Both the position numbers and the translations under genes were made by a program. The notes beneath the pieces were generated by a model that made no database searches, had not been told where the DNA came from, and saw only the letters and a program-made list of their open reading frames with translations. Shown here piece after piece: positions 22,285 to 34,694 of a stretch of DNA of 64,000 nt. Within the stretch, counting starts at the first letter, position 1, and every line of letters starts with the position of its first letter. The DNA is from Heterotrichella gracilis (Eukaryota > Sar > Xanthophyceae > Tribonematales > Xanthonemataceae): NCBI GenBank assembly GCA_032358255.1, contig JAULBX010000003.1, positions 393,451 through 457,450 of the forward strand, in the 5' to 3' direction.

Positions 22285-25200
22285 ATGGTGGGCAAGTACG
22301 TCGTAGGAGTGGATGGGGGCACGGAGAGCCTAAGAGCTGGCGTGTTCGACCTGGCTGGTGGGTGTACTTCTGCTGTTCGCCTGTGACCTGAGCTTGTAAC
22401 TGCAGCTATTGTCCGCCATGGGTGGCTGTGTATATTTGCAAGGTATAGTGCGAGGGGTACAAGGTCAAAGATAGTTCGGTTCTATCGCTTCGCCATAGGT
22501 TCTAAGTTTTATTTCTCGTTTTGCACCTTGCAGGGGTCTGTGGGCTGTTGGAATGTTTTGGTAGTAGGCCATGCGTGTGTGGGGCCATATGCATGCATGC
22601 ATTTGTTATGGTAGACATTTGACACCCCGAACGAGAGGTTCGCAAGCTGCGCTGTGCAACAACATGAATTTTTCTGCAGTTCCTGAACCTAAACCCACGA
22701 ATGTGGACCCCAGCCCCACCTGCCGCCCCCTGAGCTTGGATGCATGCATGTGTTGCACCCGCAAACCTCTATGCCCTAGAGGGTTGAGGCCCTTTGCCAG
22801 TCCTAACCAGTCTCTCTATGATAACAAGCGCAGATTATTGAGTACGTCCTTCCGCACACGTGTCTGCAGCCAGCTAGGCAGGATGCACATAGGTGGCGCA
22901 CAGTCCCCACACCACCTTCCCTCCCCGCAGGTACCCCGCTTGCATTCGCATCCTCCCCTTACACCACCACCTACCCCCACCCCTCGTGGGCGGAGCAGCA
23001 GCCACAGGACTGGTGGGAGGTGCGCTCCGAAAACCCTAGTGAACCCTAACCAAACCCTAGGGAAATCCAGGCCAGCATGCGCACAACGACCGATCAAAGC
23101 ACGCCTACTGAAATCACTGCAAGGAAAGGTAGCAGCGCTGCATGAATGGCATTTCCTCCTAAGTGCATGGTAAAGGCAGCAGCACTGCATGTGAGGCAAC
23201 GAAGCCTGAAAGGCGAGGTTATGGGCACAGCGTGCTTGCCCTGTCTTGTTGTCTTGTTGTCTTGTTATAGGCGGTACCACCTGTTCATCCTTCACCAAAT
23301 TTTCTCCATGCCATCAACGCAAATGGGTAGCAATTTTCATGTGGGTGGTGTGGCTGTGGCGGTGGTGGGTGCGGGCTGTGGTGTGTCATGCGGGTGGGTG
23401 TGGCTGGTGCAGGCGCTGGGCGTGGCTGTGGCTGCGGCTGTGGCTGAGGCTGGTGTGGCCCCGGAGGAGGTGTGTGCGCTGTGCCTGGACACCACATGCT
23501 GCACAGTGGTGGCGCTGGATGAAGGTGGGGATGCGTTCACGGACAAGGATTCTACCACTAGGGTTTTGTATTGGGCCTACTTTCTCCTTTGGAGACAAAA
23601 GCTTTGCTTTGTTTTAAAGGAAGGTTGTCGAGAGGAAGTGCGTGTTTTGTGAATGACCACAGTGGTATTGGTGCCGTATTGTTTAAGTTATTAGAGTTTC
23701 GATGGATACTGTATCTTTGTGCCAATTGCCTCTCCCAAAATCCACCCTCCCCGTCTCCTCCACCAGGTGGCGCCCCCCTGCGCCCCGCCCTCCTGTGGAT
23801 GGACATGCGCTCCGCACCCTGATTTCAAAACGAACCAGGACAAGTTTATTAGCCTGCCGCATTTTGAAACCACCTTGGCCGTTGCCTTCTCCGCACCTCA
23901 AATATGTCACTCCTCCCGTCCCTGTTTCACACTCTCCCTTCATTCCAGGTGGCGTCCCCCTACGCCCCGCCCTGCTGTGGATGGACATGCGCTCCGCCCC
24001 CCAGGCTGCACAGGTAGCGGCCACCGCTGACGTGGCGCTGGAGGTGAACGGAGGGGGTGCGGGGCCGGTGTCTGCGGAATGGATGGTGCCCAAGGCGCTG
24101 TGGCTGAAGCAGAACGAGCCAGGGGTGTACGATAGCGCCAAGTACATCTGCGAGTACCAGGTGAGGGGGTGGGTCGTTGTCCATCAAGGAATCGTTTCCT
24201 GATCCATTTGATTTATTTATATGTGCTGGTATTGGGAAGGGTTGTAAAGAGAAGGCTGTGAATGTGAATGTCACTTAATTCCTTTTCCTGAGGATTTGTT
24301 GAACCTCTCCTTTTGCACGCTGTATATGTTTACCCCCCCCACACACGCCACCCCTTCCCCCTCCCTGCAAGATATGCATGTTTGCCTTCCCCTTGTTGGA
24401 GGGCTAAACTCCCCCCCGTTATCCCTTTTTGTGTAGAAACGCATCATTTTCCTCCCCTTGTGCAGGACTACATGAACTTCCACCTGACAGGCGCCATGGT
24501 TGCCTCCCTGAACAACGTGTCTGTGCGCTGGCACTACCAGCAAGGCAGGGGCTGGCCGCTCACCCTGCTTGGGAAGCTTGGCATGGGTGACCTGGCGGGA
24601 AAATGGCCACAGCAAATTGTGGCGCCAGGTGGGTGGGGTGGGGTCCTGGTGAGGGGGCAGGGGGCCGCAGCAATGCATGGCAAATGTGTGCATCGCATTC
24701 AGGGGTGTTATCATCCTCAACATCAAGTTTTTGCGGGTATATATTGCAGTGGGAAAGGAGCTTAGGGAGAATTTGTTTTGTCCTATAACTTGAAAGTTTG
24801 CAAACACGTTTGACCGAAACTAATGCCATGTTTGATCTGCTTTATCACTTGGAGATGTCAGAAATATCATACAGAAGGGGGGAGGAAGAGGACTAAGATT
24901 GTCACTCACGTTAACTTGGGCCCATAACCCCTTTCCGCACCACAGGGGACGTTATTGGCGGGCTGACTCCTGCTGCGGCGGCGCACGTGGGCCTGCCACC
25001 TGGCACGCCTGTGGCGCAGGGGGGTGCGGATGCCTTCATCGGGATGATTGGCCTGGGGGTGCTGGAGTCAGGCCAGCTGGCGCTGCTGACAGGTGCGAGG
25101 GAAACCCTAGGGCAAAACCCTTGGGCAACCCTAGCAAACCTTAGGACATCCCATTCTCAGGAAACCCTTGCAAGCCCTGGAGAGGAATGGATTTGGTGTA

Positions 25201-28200
25201 CCACTCTCAGTGGGCCAAGTACTCAGGAACCACCATTATAAAGGGATTTTAACACCCTTGTCCAACACTGGGTAGCTGTGCAAATTACCTGATTTCCTCC
25301 CCTCTGCAGGCTCCTCCCATCTCCACCTGGGAATGACTGACCGCACCTTCCATGGCAAGGGCATCTGGGGCACCTACCCCGCCGCATTGCTGCCAAATGT
25401 GAACATCGTGGAGGGGGGCCAGACCTCCACGGGGAGCGTGATAAATTGGTTCAAGAGGAGGATTCTGGGGGATTCGGTGGGGTATGATGAGTTGAATGCA
25501 GAAGCAATGGAGGTTCCACCGGGGTGTGAGCAGCTGCTGTGTTTGGACCATTTCCAGGTGAGAAGAAACCCTTCTAGACTGGGCCTGCAATGGAAGTGAA
25601 GGGTGTGTCTAGGGTGTAAAAGAGGTAGCTGACAACTGCAAGGATCATATCATTGCATGCTACTGAATGCACAGGGTGTGCCTGGGTAATTATTCCCTAA
25701 ACCTTAAACCCTAAACCCTATTTCCAGGTGAGAAGAAGCCCTTCTAGACTGGGCCTGCAATGAAAGCAAAGGGAACAAATCGTCCAGGTTTGACAGCATG
25801 AACCCCTGTGTGTGCATGTAAGTGACAGCATCCCCTGACACAGCGTGAACCATACATTGTGGATCCACACCCCTTCTCATCCAGAAGTGGTATTGCATGC
25901 AGGGCAACCGAACACCGCACACCGACCCCCTATCAAGGGGTGTAATTGCTGGCCTCACGCTAAAGCATTCCAGGGGGCACATTTTCAGGGGCCTCATCGA
26001 GTCCGTGGCATTTGGGACCGAGCTCATTTTGGACACCATGCGCGCCCATGGCTATGCACCCACCTCAATCAACATTGCAGGAGGGGCCACCCGGTCGGAT
26101 TTGTGGCTGCAAATTCATGCTGATGTGTCGAATCTGCCCCTCAAGGTCATGAGGTAAGCAGATCAGTATGACGAGAAATGAGGATGGACAAGGTGGAAGC
26201 GATGAGGAGTCATGTATTGCAGGGTGATCACAGGTGATAGCATAAATGTCTTTTTGATGCAGCCCGGCTGATGTGCGGATGGCAATTTGGTGGCATATGG
26301 GGTGGTGCTTCTTGACTGCAGTTGCAACCTTTCACCTTCCAATTTAATCCCCAACCTTAAACCTTCAACCACATACTTTTGCAGGGTGGCAGAAGCCCCT
26401 GCGCTGGGCAGCGCCATCCTGGCTGCAGTTGCTGCTGGCCACTTCCCCGACGTGCCCTCTGCAGCGAGTGTTATGGTCCACCTTGACAGGGTAATTCAGC
26501 CAAATGAGGCGCGGCATGAGGAGTACAGGTGCGGGCACGTAATAACGAACAATGACTCTAAAAATTGTACAGGGGTGTCATAGTATTTTTAAAAGGTGTT
26601 GTGTCATGGGTGAGGGTGCGGTGACCTGGTGTCGATGAGCTGGCACTTGGCAGAGGAATAGGTATAGGTGTAAGAGGAAGAGTACAGGCCACTGCCTGGT
26701 GGATGCTGGCATCACTAAACCCTAACCCTAACCACTGAACCCTAACCCTGTGCGTGCACTCCTGCTCCCGACAGGCCCCACTACGCCGCCTACAAACACC
26801 TCTACCACGCACTGACGCCCACCTTCCACCGGGAAAACCCCACGTCACCAGCACCACCAACAACAACCCCACCACCCACCGGCACCGGTCCGGTCCCCAT
26901 CGTTGCCCCATCCATTTTGGCGGCTGATTTCGCACGCCTGGGTGAGGAGGTGGCTGCTGTGGTGGCTGCGGGTGCTGCGTGGATCCATGTGGACATCTTT
27001 GATGGCCAGTTTGTGGAAAACCTCACCATTGGACCACCAGTGGTAAGAGACTAGTCAGTACCGGGATAAAGTACTGGGATGATGTAGTTTATTTTTCTGA
27101 CTTTTCTGATTTTTTTCTGGCAAGTGACTTATGGTGGCATGGTTGGGTGATCTTGAGGAGATGTGGGGATTACTTGTGTTTTGAGTGTCAGTCTCAATAC
27201 CCCGGAGTCTACCTATGCAATGTGGCTGCGGTTTAGACAACTGGCACCCCCCACACCCTACCTTGAACCCTAAACCTGATCTTAAACCCTTAAGCCCTGC
27301 AGGTGTCGAGCCTACGAGCGCACACCCACGCCTTCCTGGACTGCCACATTGCCGTCATCAATCCCCACAAATACGTGCAACCCCTGGCCAAGGCAGGCGC
27401 ATCCCAGGTGAGCTTCCTCACTGGGGCTGTGGTTTCCTTGTCACACCTGCAGTCATTACTCGTGTTGTGAACCTGGTTTTTTATGCACATGGGCGCACAT
27501 GCGCTGCACACCTCATTGCGGGATGATGACCTTGTCACAGGGGTTGCCCATTGTTTGTACGAGCCGCGCCGGGTACGCATTTCTTTATATTTCTATTCTA
27601 ATTTGTTTTCACAATAATTAATTACATTAAAAATGCCTATTGTTCTTATTCTCATCCTTATCCTTTTTATAAATAGGTGACCTTCCACATAGAGGCTGTG
27701 GATGGCGCCACGTCAGCTGCTGAGCTGGCAGATAGCATCCACCAAGCGGGCATGCGGGCGGGCATTGCAGTCAGCCCTTCCACCCCTGTGGATGCTGTGT
27801 TCCCCCTGCTAGATGCAAGGGGGGTGGAGTGTGTGAATGTGATGAGCGTGCAGCCAGGTGAGCTGTGACTGTAATATCTTAGTGCAAAAGTTTGATTACG
27901 CGCAATATTAGCTGTATGGCCATACCCTGGGTAGCCATATAACTAAGGCCATGCTTGTCTAAACACTGTGTCCAATGCGCCACCCAGTTGCCCTTGTGCT
28001 AATACATTACATCAGTAGCTTGACATCAATAGCTTGATCATTTACTTCACTTGCCTGGATTTTATCAGCGCTGTACAACGTCAGCACATGTTACACACAA
28101 TCTCGCAGCATCCAACGCATGCACTTCCAGGTCAGCTGCATTTCCAGCCGCATTGAAAGGAAGTGCCTCCCCTCATCGCAGGCTTTGGCGGGCAAAAATT

Positions 28201-28441
28201 TGACACCTCATCCCTCGTCAAGATAGCCACCCTGCGGCAGCGCTACCCCTGGCTGGACATCCAGGTGGATGGCGGGATAAACGACAAAACGGGGAGGGCG
28301 GCAGCCGAGGCGGGGGCCAATGTGCTTGTGGCGGGCACCTATGTGTTCAAGAGCCCCAGGCCCCATGCGGCGACTATTGGCGGGCTGCTGGATGTCATTG
28401 CAGCCTGTATGGCTGACAGCCAAGCGGCGCTGTGTCACTGA
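22285..28441 (+). CDS. FGGY carbohydrate kinase fused to ribulose-phosphate 3-epimerase
   Basis: Thirteen exons join in phase to 750 residues: 22285-22357, 22931-23019, 23413-23524, 23949-24160, 24466-24628, 24946-25092, 25310-25557, 25903-26153, 26385-26528, 26775-27042, 27303-27407, 27677-27857 and 28182-28441. Residues 1-499 are a complete FGGY kinase: [47 protein letters not shown] and [20 protein letters not shown] Pro/Thr linker (502-519) leads to a complete epimerase (about 521-750): [42 protein letters not shown]. Metal and catalytic residues (His551, Asp553, the DCH His and the VDGG Asp) are present. The kinase C-terminus, linker and epimerase N-terminus share the exon 26775-27042. 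Expected chemistry is ATP-dependent phosphorylation of a pentulose (D-ribulose or D-xylulose) and Ru5P/Xu5P epimerisation; kinase substrate is not provable here. The ATG at 22285 has a good context; an in-frame ATG at 22189 could add a targeting leader. Confidence 0.93.
23755..23820 (+). pseudogene. Decoy copy of kinase exon 4 start
   Basis: A CCACCAG acceptor at 23766 followed by a near-identical copy of the exon that starts at 23949 (offset 182 bp). Both read G(A/V)[15 protein letters not shown], but the upstream copy then hits TGA at 23819-23821. Splicing to it would truncate the kinase after the ALLWMD motif. Confidence 0.85.
25551..25773 (+). repeat. Duplicated splice donor of kinase exon 7
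   Basis: About 53 bp starting TTTCCAGGTGAGAAGAA at 25551 recur at 25721 (offset 170 bp) with a few differences, including the exon's last bases, the donor and the intron start. The second copy is immediately preceded by AAACCCTAAACCCTA. Confidence 0.9.
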
Positions 28442-30261
28442 TGTGGTGCGCTCCCCTTGGGCAAATCACGGTTAGGAGCCCACCACTGCTGGCAGCCCAG
28501 GTGCATATTTTTTACTTGGCATGGTGGCATACCTACCACCACCATCACCACCACCACCACCACCACCACCACCACGGTATTTATATCAACATTTGGGTAG
28601 ACCTGTGCGACTCTGAGCATGGAGGAACTGGAAAACAATAATCATTGGTCAGTATTTTCTGGTTCTTATATTTTTTCCTTGGCATCGACAGCAGGGGAAG
28701 AAAATTAATTTATTCCTCTGGAACATTTGAACATGACCAGCCCGGTTCATGCAAGAGTTCTTGGTACAATTTTCAAGTGCCTGACCTCTCTGACGCCACA
28801 CCCGTCTGCGAGATAGCTCCAAGCTGTTCAGTGGGCCCAGCAAGCCCTGTATGTTGTGGCACAAAGGTTCATTCATCCATACCCCCATTGATGCTGTTGG
28901 CGTATATATTTTTTACCTAAATGACCTCTTGACAATGCCACAATCTTATGTCAGTCAAGTGGCTGCGATCATATCTGAGAAATATGTAGTACAATGTCAT
29001 GATAAAATGGATTGTGTATCGAGTGAAATCTGGTAAAACATATAGTTCATGATGAAATGTATTGGCTGTCGAGTGAATTTGGTCATGACCCTACTACTAG
29101 TGCACAATGACGACAACTACATCTAGTGTTGAATGCCAGATTGTCCTGAATACTTGCTCAAGGTGAAGCTATTAACGTTGCTCCAGCAGCGCATATTGTA
29201 GAGTCACTCTGGGTAAATTTCCCTCTGACAGGGTCTCCTAGGGTTCCAAAGGTCTTTCTAAAAAATTAACATTGTGTTCACTCCTGTCTTAATTCTGCTG
29301 CGATTGTTGCCTCAATACTGTCAAAGGAAACAGCATGTGTAAAACCATTGCTCATCTGCCAAGATCAAATACAATAATCCTCGGTGTCACTGACTGGATT
29401 GATACATTAAATTTCACCATTTGTGAAAAGCTGCAGCAGCAGTTGCTGTAAATTTAGTAGATACTCAGGATCTGACCTCTTGAGACCTGAAAGCTTAGCA
29501 GTCGCTATTACATTGTTTTAAGTAAAATGGATGGTTGCAAATGGCATACGCCACATAGCAAGGTGCCAGCGAAAAGGTTGCCTAAAAGCAGCTGCTGTGA
29601 AATTGAATTGCGTATTTGATGTGTGGCTTCATGACAATACTGTTCAGGCGAGTATTGTAGCATGTAGAATGTTGAATCAAATTTGATGTTGACACTTGTT
29701 CACGATATCAAGATGCATCTACGTTCTGTGGATTTTTCTCTTTTGCGTTCAGTGCAACTATGTGCACCTGTGCCTCAGCGCCACGTGGGATTGCTGGCCT
29801 GATGCAGTATGCTGCATTGGAAAATATGTGCGTCACAAAACTATTTAGGTGTTCCATGTGGCTTGCTGCAACATTGAGAGGCTCTGGCTTGCTTTCCCGT
29901 TGATTGCCAGCCTCAAGTCTATGTACCATAGTAGCCTTCTCCTTTCCATTGTGGCAGCCAGCGCCTGCACCCAGCTTGTGGTGCAAATGGCACAGAGATT
30001 TTGGCTTTATACTTTAAGCCTCCATGCTCAAAGGCAACTGCCCTCTGGCTCCTCTCAGTAGCCTGGCTGCATCCACCAGTCCCCCTGCGCCCATCACTCC
30101 CACATACATGCACACTGCAAGATTAAGTACATTGAAGGCAGCAACCCTCATAACTGGCAGCTGCATTTGTATGGGGCTGGAGCTCCCGCAGTTGCTCCAT
30201 GCTCCAAGGTGTCACCCCTTCGCCTTGCCCTCTCTACAACTTGTATTGGTGCCATCACCTC
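28442..30261. other. Gene-free region with CAC microsatellite
   Basis: About 1.8 kb between the kinase-epimerase (+) and the first SET gene (-), which converge. A (CAC)n tract lies at about 28537-28575. From 28640 the DNA is AT-richer with no open frame of interest. The portion 30020-30261 resembles the 3' coding part of the second SET paralogue (for example CAGTTGCTCCATGCTC near 30196) but is interrupted by a stop, so it appears to be a decayed 3' end. Confidence 0.5.
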
Positions 30262-33029
30262 TTAACCCCTGTCCCCGGTGTACCACGCACTCAGCATGTT
30301 GCTGTGCAGCACAAGCTTGTCAAATGCAGCCACCCATGGGGGCGCCTGGGGCGTCTGCCACTTCCTGTAGATGGCGATTGCTGCGGCTACGCGGCGGAGG
30401 TTGCATGCAGCCAGGCGCTTCACGTGGCGCACGATGGGGTGCTTTGGGTCCAGCACTGGTTGCAGGTGGTCTCTGGCTCTGAGGAGCCTCTGGGTGTCTT
30501 GCATCAGCCGCTGCAGGAGGGCACATGTGTATGTTCAGCAATCTTTCAAAGCAGCTGCTTGTTGCAGCTGCTTGATAAGAACGAGGGAAGTATCAACGTG
30601 CAATTCAAGCGTGCAAAAGGGGGCGGGTGGGGGGGCGACAATGAAGTGCTGGGTGTGGGATTGTGGGAGAGGGAAGAGGTATGAGTGTGGGACGTTGCTG
30701 TAGCTGCGGTTGTTTGGGGGTTGGTTGCTTATTTGGGTGTGTGCGGGCATCTCGATCAAGTGCTTGCATGGATATCAAGCAATGCTTACCTCGTACACTA
30801 GCTCGCCAGCGGGGATCCCTCCCAAGCTGTGAGACTGCAGCCATGACCACACCTGGTTCCAGTCGTTCTCATGATGAGCAATGTTAATGTGCATTTCCTC
30901 CTGGTCCAGCTGAGATACTCCCGCCATCACGGCATCCAACATGACCTCTGCAGGGGACACCACGACAGTCAACTTGTGACACATGCGCATGTGTTGCTTG
31001 TCAAAAGTCGTGGGCAAGAGTCACAATTTTATAACCAGTGGTTGACGCCTGCAATGCTTCTGACTTTCGCCAGCTCTTGACCTGCCTCACTCACAAGTGC
31101 CGTGGTTGTTGACTCCAGCTTGGCGTCAAACGCTGAGACCAATTGCTGGAGCACGTGCTCAACACGCTGCATTTCATCAGGAACAGGCTGAGGGACCTTG
31201 AAGCCAGGAAACAGTGCGGCATCGTCATCTGGGAACTCCACACCGCACTTGGAACACTTCCAGGGATGCCCAGTCGAGACATTGTGATCACCGCTGCCGG
31301 AGGGAACGTCAGGCCCTGGAAGCACACTGGCAGCTGCAGCTGGTGCCCTGTAGCGCAGTACTCCAGCTTATGGGTTATCTCCCAGTGCAGCAGCTGGAGG
31401 CAGCAGGCCGTGGATGTCCCTTGGCTCGCAGCGTGGGCATGGGATGTCTCGCATTTCATCCAAACCACACGTGCACAAACCACACGCGCAGTCAAACGCA
31501 AATCGGCGGCGCAGTATCCACTGCCTGCAACAGAGCAATATAGCAAATATTTTTACATTCTGTATTGCAATGCCAGGGCAGGCGTGCAACACAGACACCG
31601 TCATTTGCAATATCTACACCAAATTGTTGATCAGTTCCCAAACCAAAACAACAATCTGATGATTACCAAATTGATTCAATCATGTAACCTAACAGTCCAA
31701 ACTTTCACAGACAAGATTTGAGCCGTAGTCCATAAATGATTGGGTACAAAACGTTGTTGTCGCAGTTGGGGACTCGCAATGTGGGGATTGGAGATTCAAG
31801 AAAACCTGGTCAGTTACTTAGGGCATTGAGGCCAGCGCATGTCTGTCTAGGGCCCCTAGTATGGGCTGCAAAAAATAAAAGGAGGGTATACTTTGTTGAC
31901 ATTTGCGCATTGGCAATGCGTCGCAACGGTCTTGTTTCTGTATTGTATGAGCAATGGTACACAATGTTGCGCTGGGTCAATGAAGCAACCCCTACCTTGC
32001 TGGCTGGGACATGATGAGTTGCTTTGGGCTGATGTAGCTCGTGGTCAGCAGCTCCCCTTCAGCAATGTCACAGGTTGCAACATGATAGAAATTTTGGCCC
32101 AATGAAATGTGCTGCGTATTGGCTCGGTCGCATGTGTGGGCCAGCTTGCTTCCTTGTAAGAAGAGCTTGCAGATGGCGGACCTGCAAATGTCAATGGCAT
32201 TGCGTGCACAGTTTGACTGTCACATCCTGCTGCATGCATCCACCACCTGCACTGGCATGCGGCTGTACAGGGATATTGTGGGTAATTATTGCCATGATGC
32301 ACTGCAGGATGACATGCACTTACTGTGGGTGTAAATGGATGGCGGTGTGTATCATATTGCACAATGATGCAGATATTATATATAGGAACGCACCCATATC
32401 TGTTGGGAATGCTGGATGCATTCAGCTCCCAAGTGAAGATCACGCGAGTGATGGTGTCCACATTTGTAATCCCCACAACCCCGCGATTTGTGGCATCCAG
32501 TAGGTCTCGCATCCTTGGCTCCACTAGATTGATGAAGACCTCTGCTAACTTTCTGCAGCGCTGAACACTTGTTCTGCTTTCAAAGCTTGGGTCCGGGCAG
32601 TTGAAGAACTCTTGAAGGACTGCTGTCTGGGTGGGAATAGGTGCCATGGCCTGTTCAGACGAGTATTTCATACATCAGATGGTTGGGAGGAGTGTCTGAT
32701 GCGTGAGGACCACTGAGGAATAGATTCACAATGTCCTGTGTGCAATACCCATGCTCTGGACCACTGAATGAAACGTTGAGAATTTAGTAACCCGCCCATG
32801 CCAGGATAGCTGAGAGGTGTGACACCAACCCTTTTGGTACGCTGAGTTTGCGCCCAGCGCCTGAGCTTGTGGCCACGTAGTTCACAGCTTGCTTCAACAG
32901 CTGGTCGTCCTTGGTCAAGGCAACCAGTAATGGCTCCTCATGAAGAACTATCTCTCCTGCAGTGAACGGCTGGGCAGCAAAAGCACTCTTGCCAAATACT
33001 GGGTGTTCCCTGATACTTACAGCCATCAT
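30262..33029 (-). pseudogene. SET-domain protein, tandem copy 1 (probably degraded)
   Basis: Exon-like blocks follow the order of copy 2: MMAVSIREHPVFGKSAFAAQ (from ATG 33029), ...VDTITRVIFTWELNAS (about 32410-32650), SKLAHTCDRANTQ and CDIAEGELLTTSYI (about 31990-32190), the cysteine-rich CACGLC...IPCPRCEPRD, KCSKCGVEFPDDD (about 31025-31530) and a C-terminal helical part. These are SET-domain features (HTC.xxN for NHSCxPN, GELLTxxYI, post-SET-like cysteines). Signs of decay: after ILAWAG the frame meets a stop with no phase-matching donor I can find, and the C-terminal basic tail of copy 2 is cut by a stop at 30262. It could still be expressed with different exon borders. A lysine methyltransferase role is inferred from the domain only. 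Confidence 0.6.
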
Positions 33030-34694
33030 GTCAATGGCTTTGAGAGTATTGTCAAGTGACTCAGAGACTAGGAGATGATGGGTAGTCTACTACAAGCAGC
33101 TAAGGTCTACTTAGGGCTAAGGTGGCAGTGAGGCCAACAGACTGTTACTGAGGCAGGTGCACTGAATACGACAAACGTCTCGTGAATGCCGGCAGTAGTC
33201 TACTCTGGTTGGTGTGAACCACTAGTAGATAGGGTAGCTTCAACACTGTCGAGGGACTTGTGCTATGGTGCTTATTAATAGTATCAGTATGATGCTGTGC
33301 TGTTGTTCTTTACTCCTAGGGCAAATTCGAAACTGCTGTCAGCATGAGCAGCGTTTGAAACGTTACATAACCTGCAGGTGGGTCACTCGTGCCACACAAT
33401 GTACTGCCCACTGCCAGTAAGTTGTTCTTAGGGCAAGTCACACTGGCAGTGGGATGCCAAGCCCAGTACTCCTGCCAACTGATGCTAGATACCGTCCATC
33501 GTTCGAAACCATTTTGGGTCTTGGGCAGTCGTCATGATGGTTGTGATAAGGCACATTATGTATGATACAAGGAATTGCAGTTGATCAAGGCCAGGGTTGA
33601 AGTTTTGAATGCGGTGAGGGGGGAATCAACTTGAATGTGGGGAGGGGGGGAATTGCAGTAACTATTGGGTTGAACTGAGGACTGTTCTTCCAAGGCCTCA
33701 CCATTTGTCAGTCTGGCTTGTCCTCTAGTAAGATTTTCAATAATATGTAGTTTCTGCCGGTTGCTCAGGGCCATCCTGCTTGCCAATGGCAAACGTGCCC
33801 GCACTGCGCAATGGCGTGCAGCCTGGCAGCTGAGGATAATCTTGTCAGCAGCTGACACATGACAGGGAATGCTTTATTGCCACTAGCTTTGCCTGCAACC
33901 CTTTGTCCACCACCGCCACCGCCAAAATAGCAATACTATTACCCATACAATTGCACTGCATGGCATACCCAGACAGTAAGCATGGCGCACGCAGCCAGGA
34001 AGCAAAGCAGTATTGCACCAGTACCACGCTGCCAGCTGTCATTGTAACCAAGTTCACATCTGATGGGCAATCACTTGCAAATAGCATGCCTTCCTTTTGA
34101 GCCCATAACAGTAACGCTTGCACTTCACAATATCGTTCTATTTCTCAACTCGTACGTCTGACTCAATGATATTCTGCTGTTTGACTTGAGAGTCTTTTAA
34201 ATTAACAAAACTATTAATTCAAATTATCAAATATCAGACTACCTATGTATGGCTTGTCAAACTGTGTCGCTGGCAGCAGTTGTTCGCCTATCTAATAATA
34301 TTTCAAGACCGTGTTCATTAAAGGGCATAGCTGTGGGTCACTACGTGCACATTGACCTCACAGAACTCTTGACTGTCATTGACTGCGGGCAACTTTTCAA
34401 ATCATTGAGTCTTGCATTGTGATCGTTGCACCCTAAACAGTGTTGAAAAGCTTGCTGCAACAGTAGCTGTCTCCCATGCCAACCACTCACAGATGATGTG
34501 CACACCGGCAATTCTTTAGCAAAATTACTACGATAGCTATCTGCTATATCCTGTGTCACCACGTCCAGTTAAAATCGACACAAGTTGAACACACCTACAT
34601 TTGGAAAATGTCTTGATCACGTGCGACACAGCAATCACCGCCCATGCTCACAAATACATAGCATGCACACCATCATAATAATACCTACATACAA
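33030..34694. other. Spacer between the two SET genes, with duplicated upstream sequence
   Basis: The first ~200 bases upstream of ATG 33029 (GTCAATGGCTTTGAG..., TTGTCAAGTGACTCAG, GGTTGGTGTGAAC) match those upstream of ATG 38205, so the promoter or 5' UTR was duplicated along with the gene. The rest, 33300-34690, holds no gene I can support. Confidence 0.65.

Noticed and set aside
22571-23173. 200-codon plus-strand open frame inside the kinase gene
   Set aside because: It covers introns 1-2 and exon 2 in the wrong frame; the spliced model explains the region.
28537-28641. Poly-His and poly-Val open frames over a (CAC)n tract
   Set aside because: They are translations of a microsatellite in intergenic DNA with no splice context.
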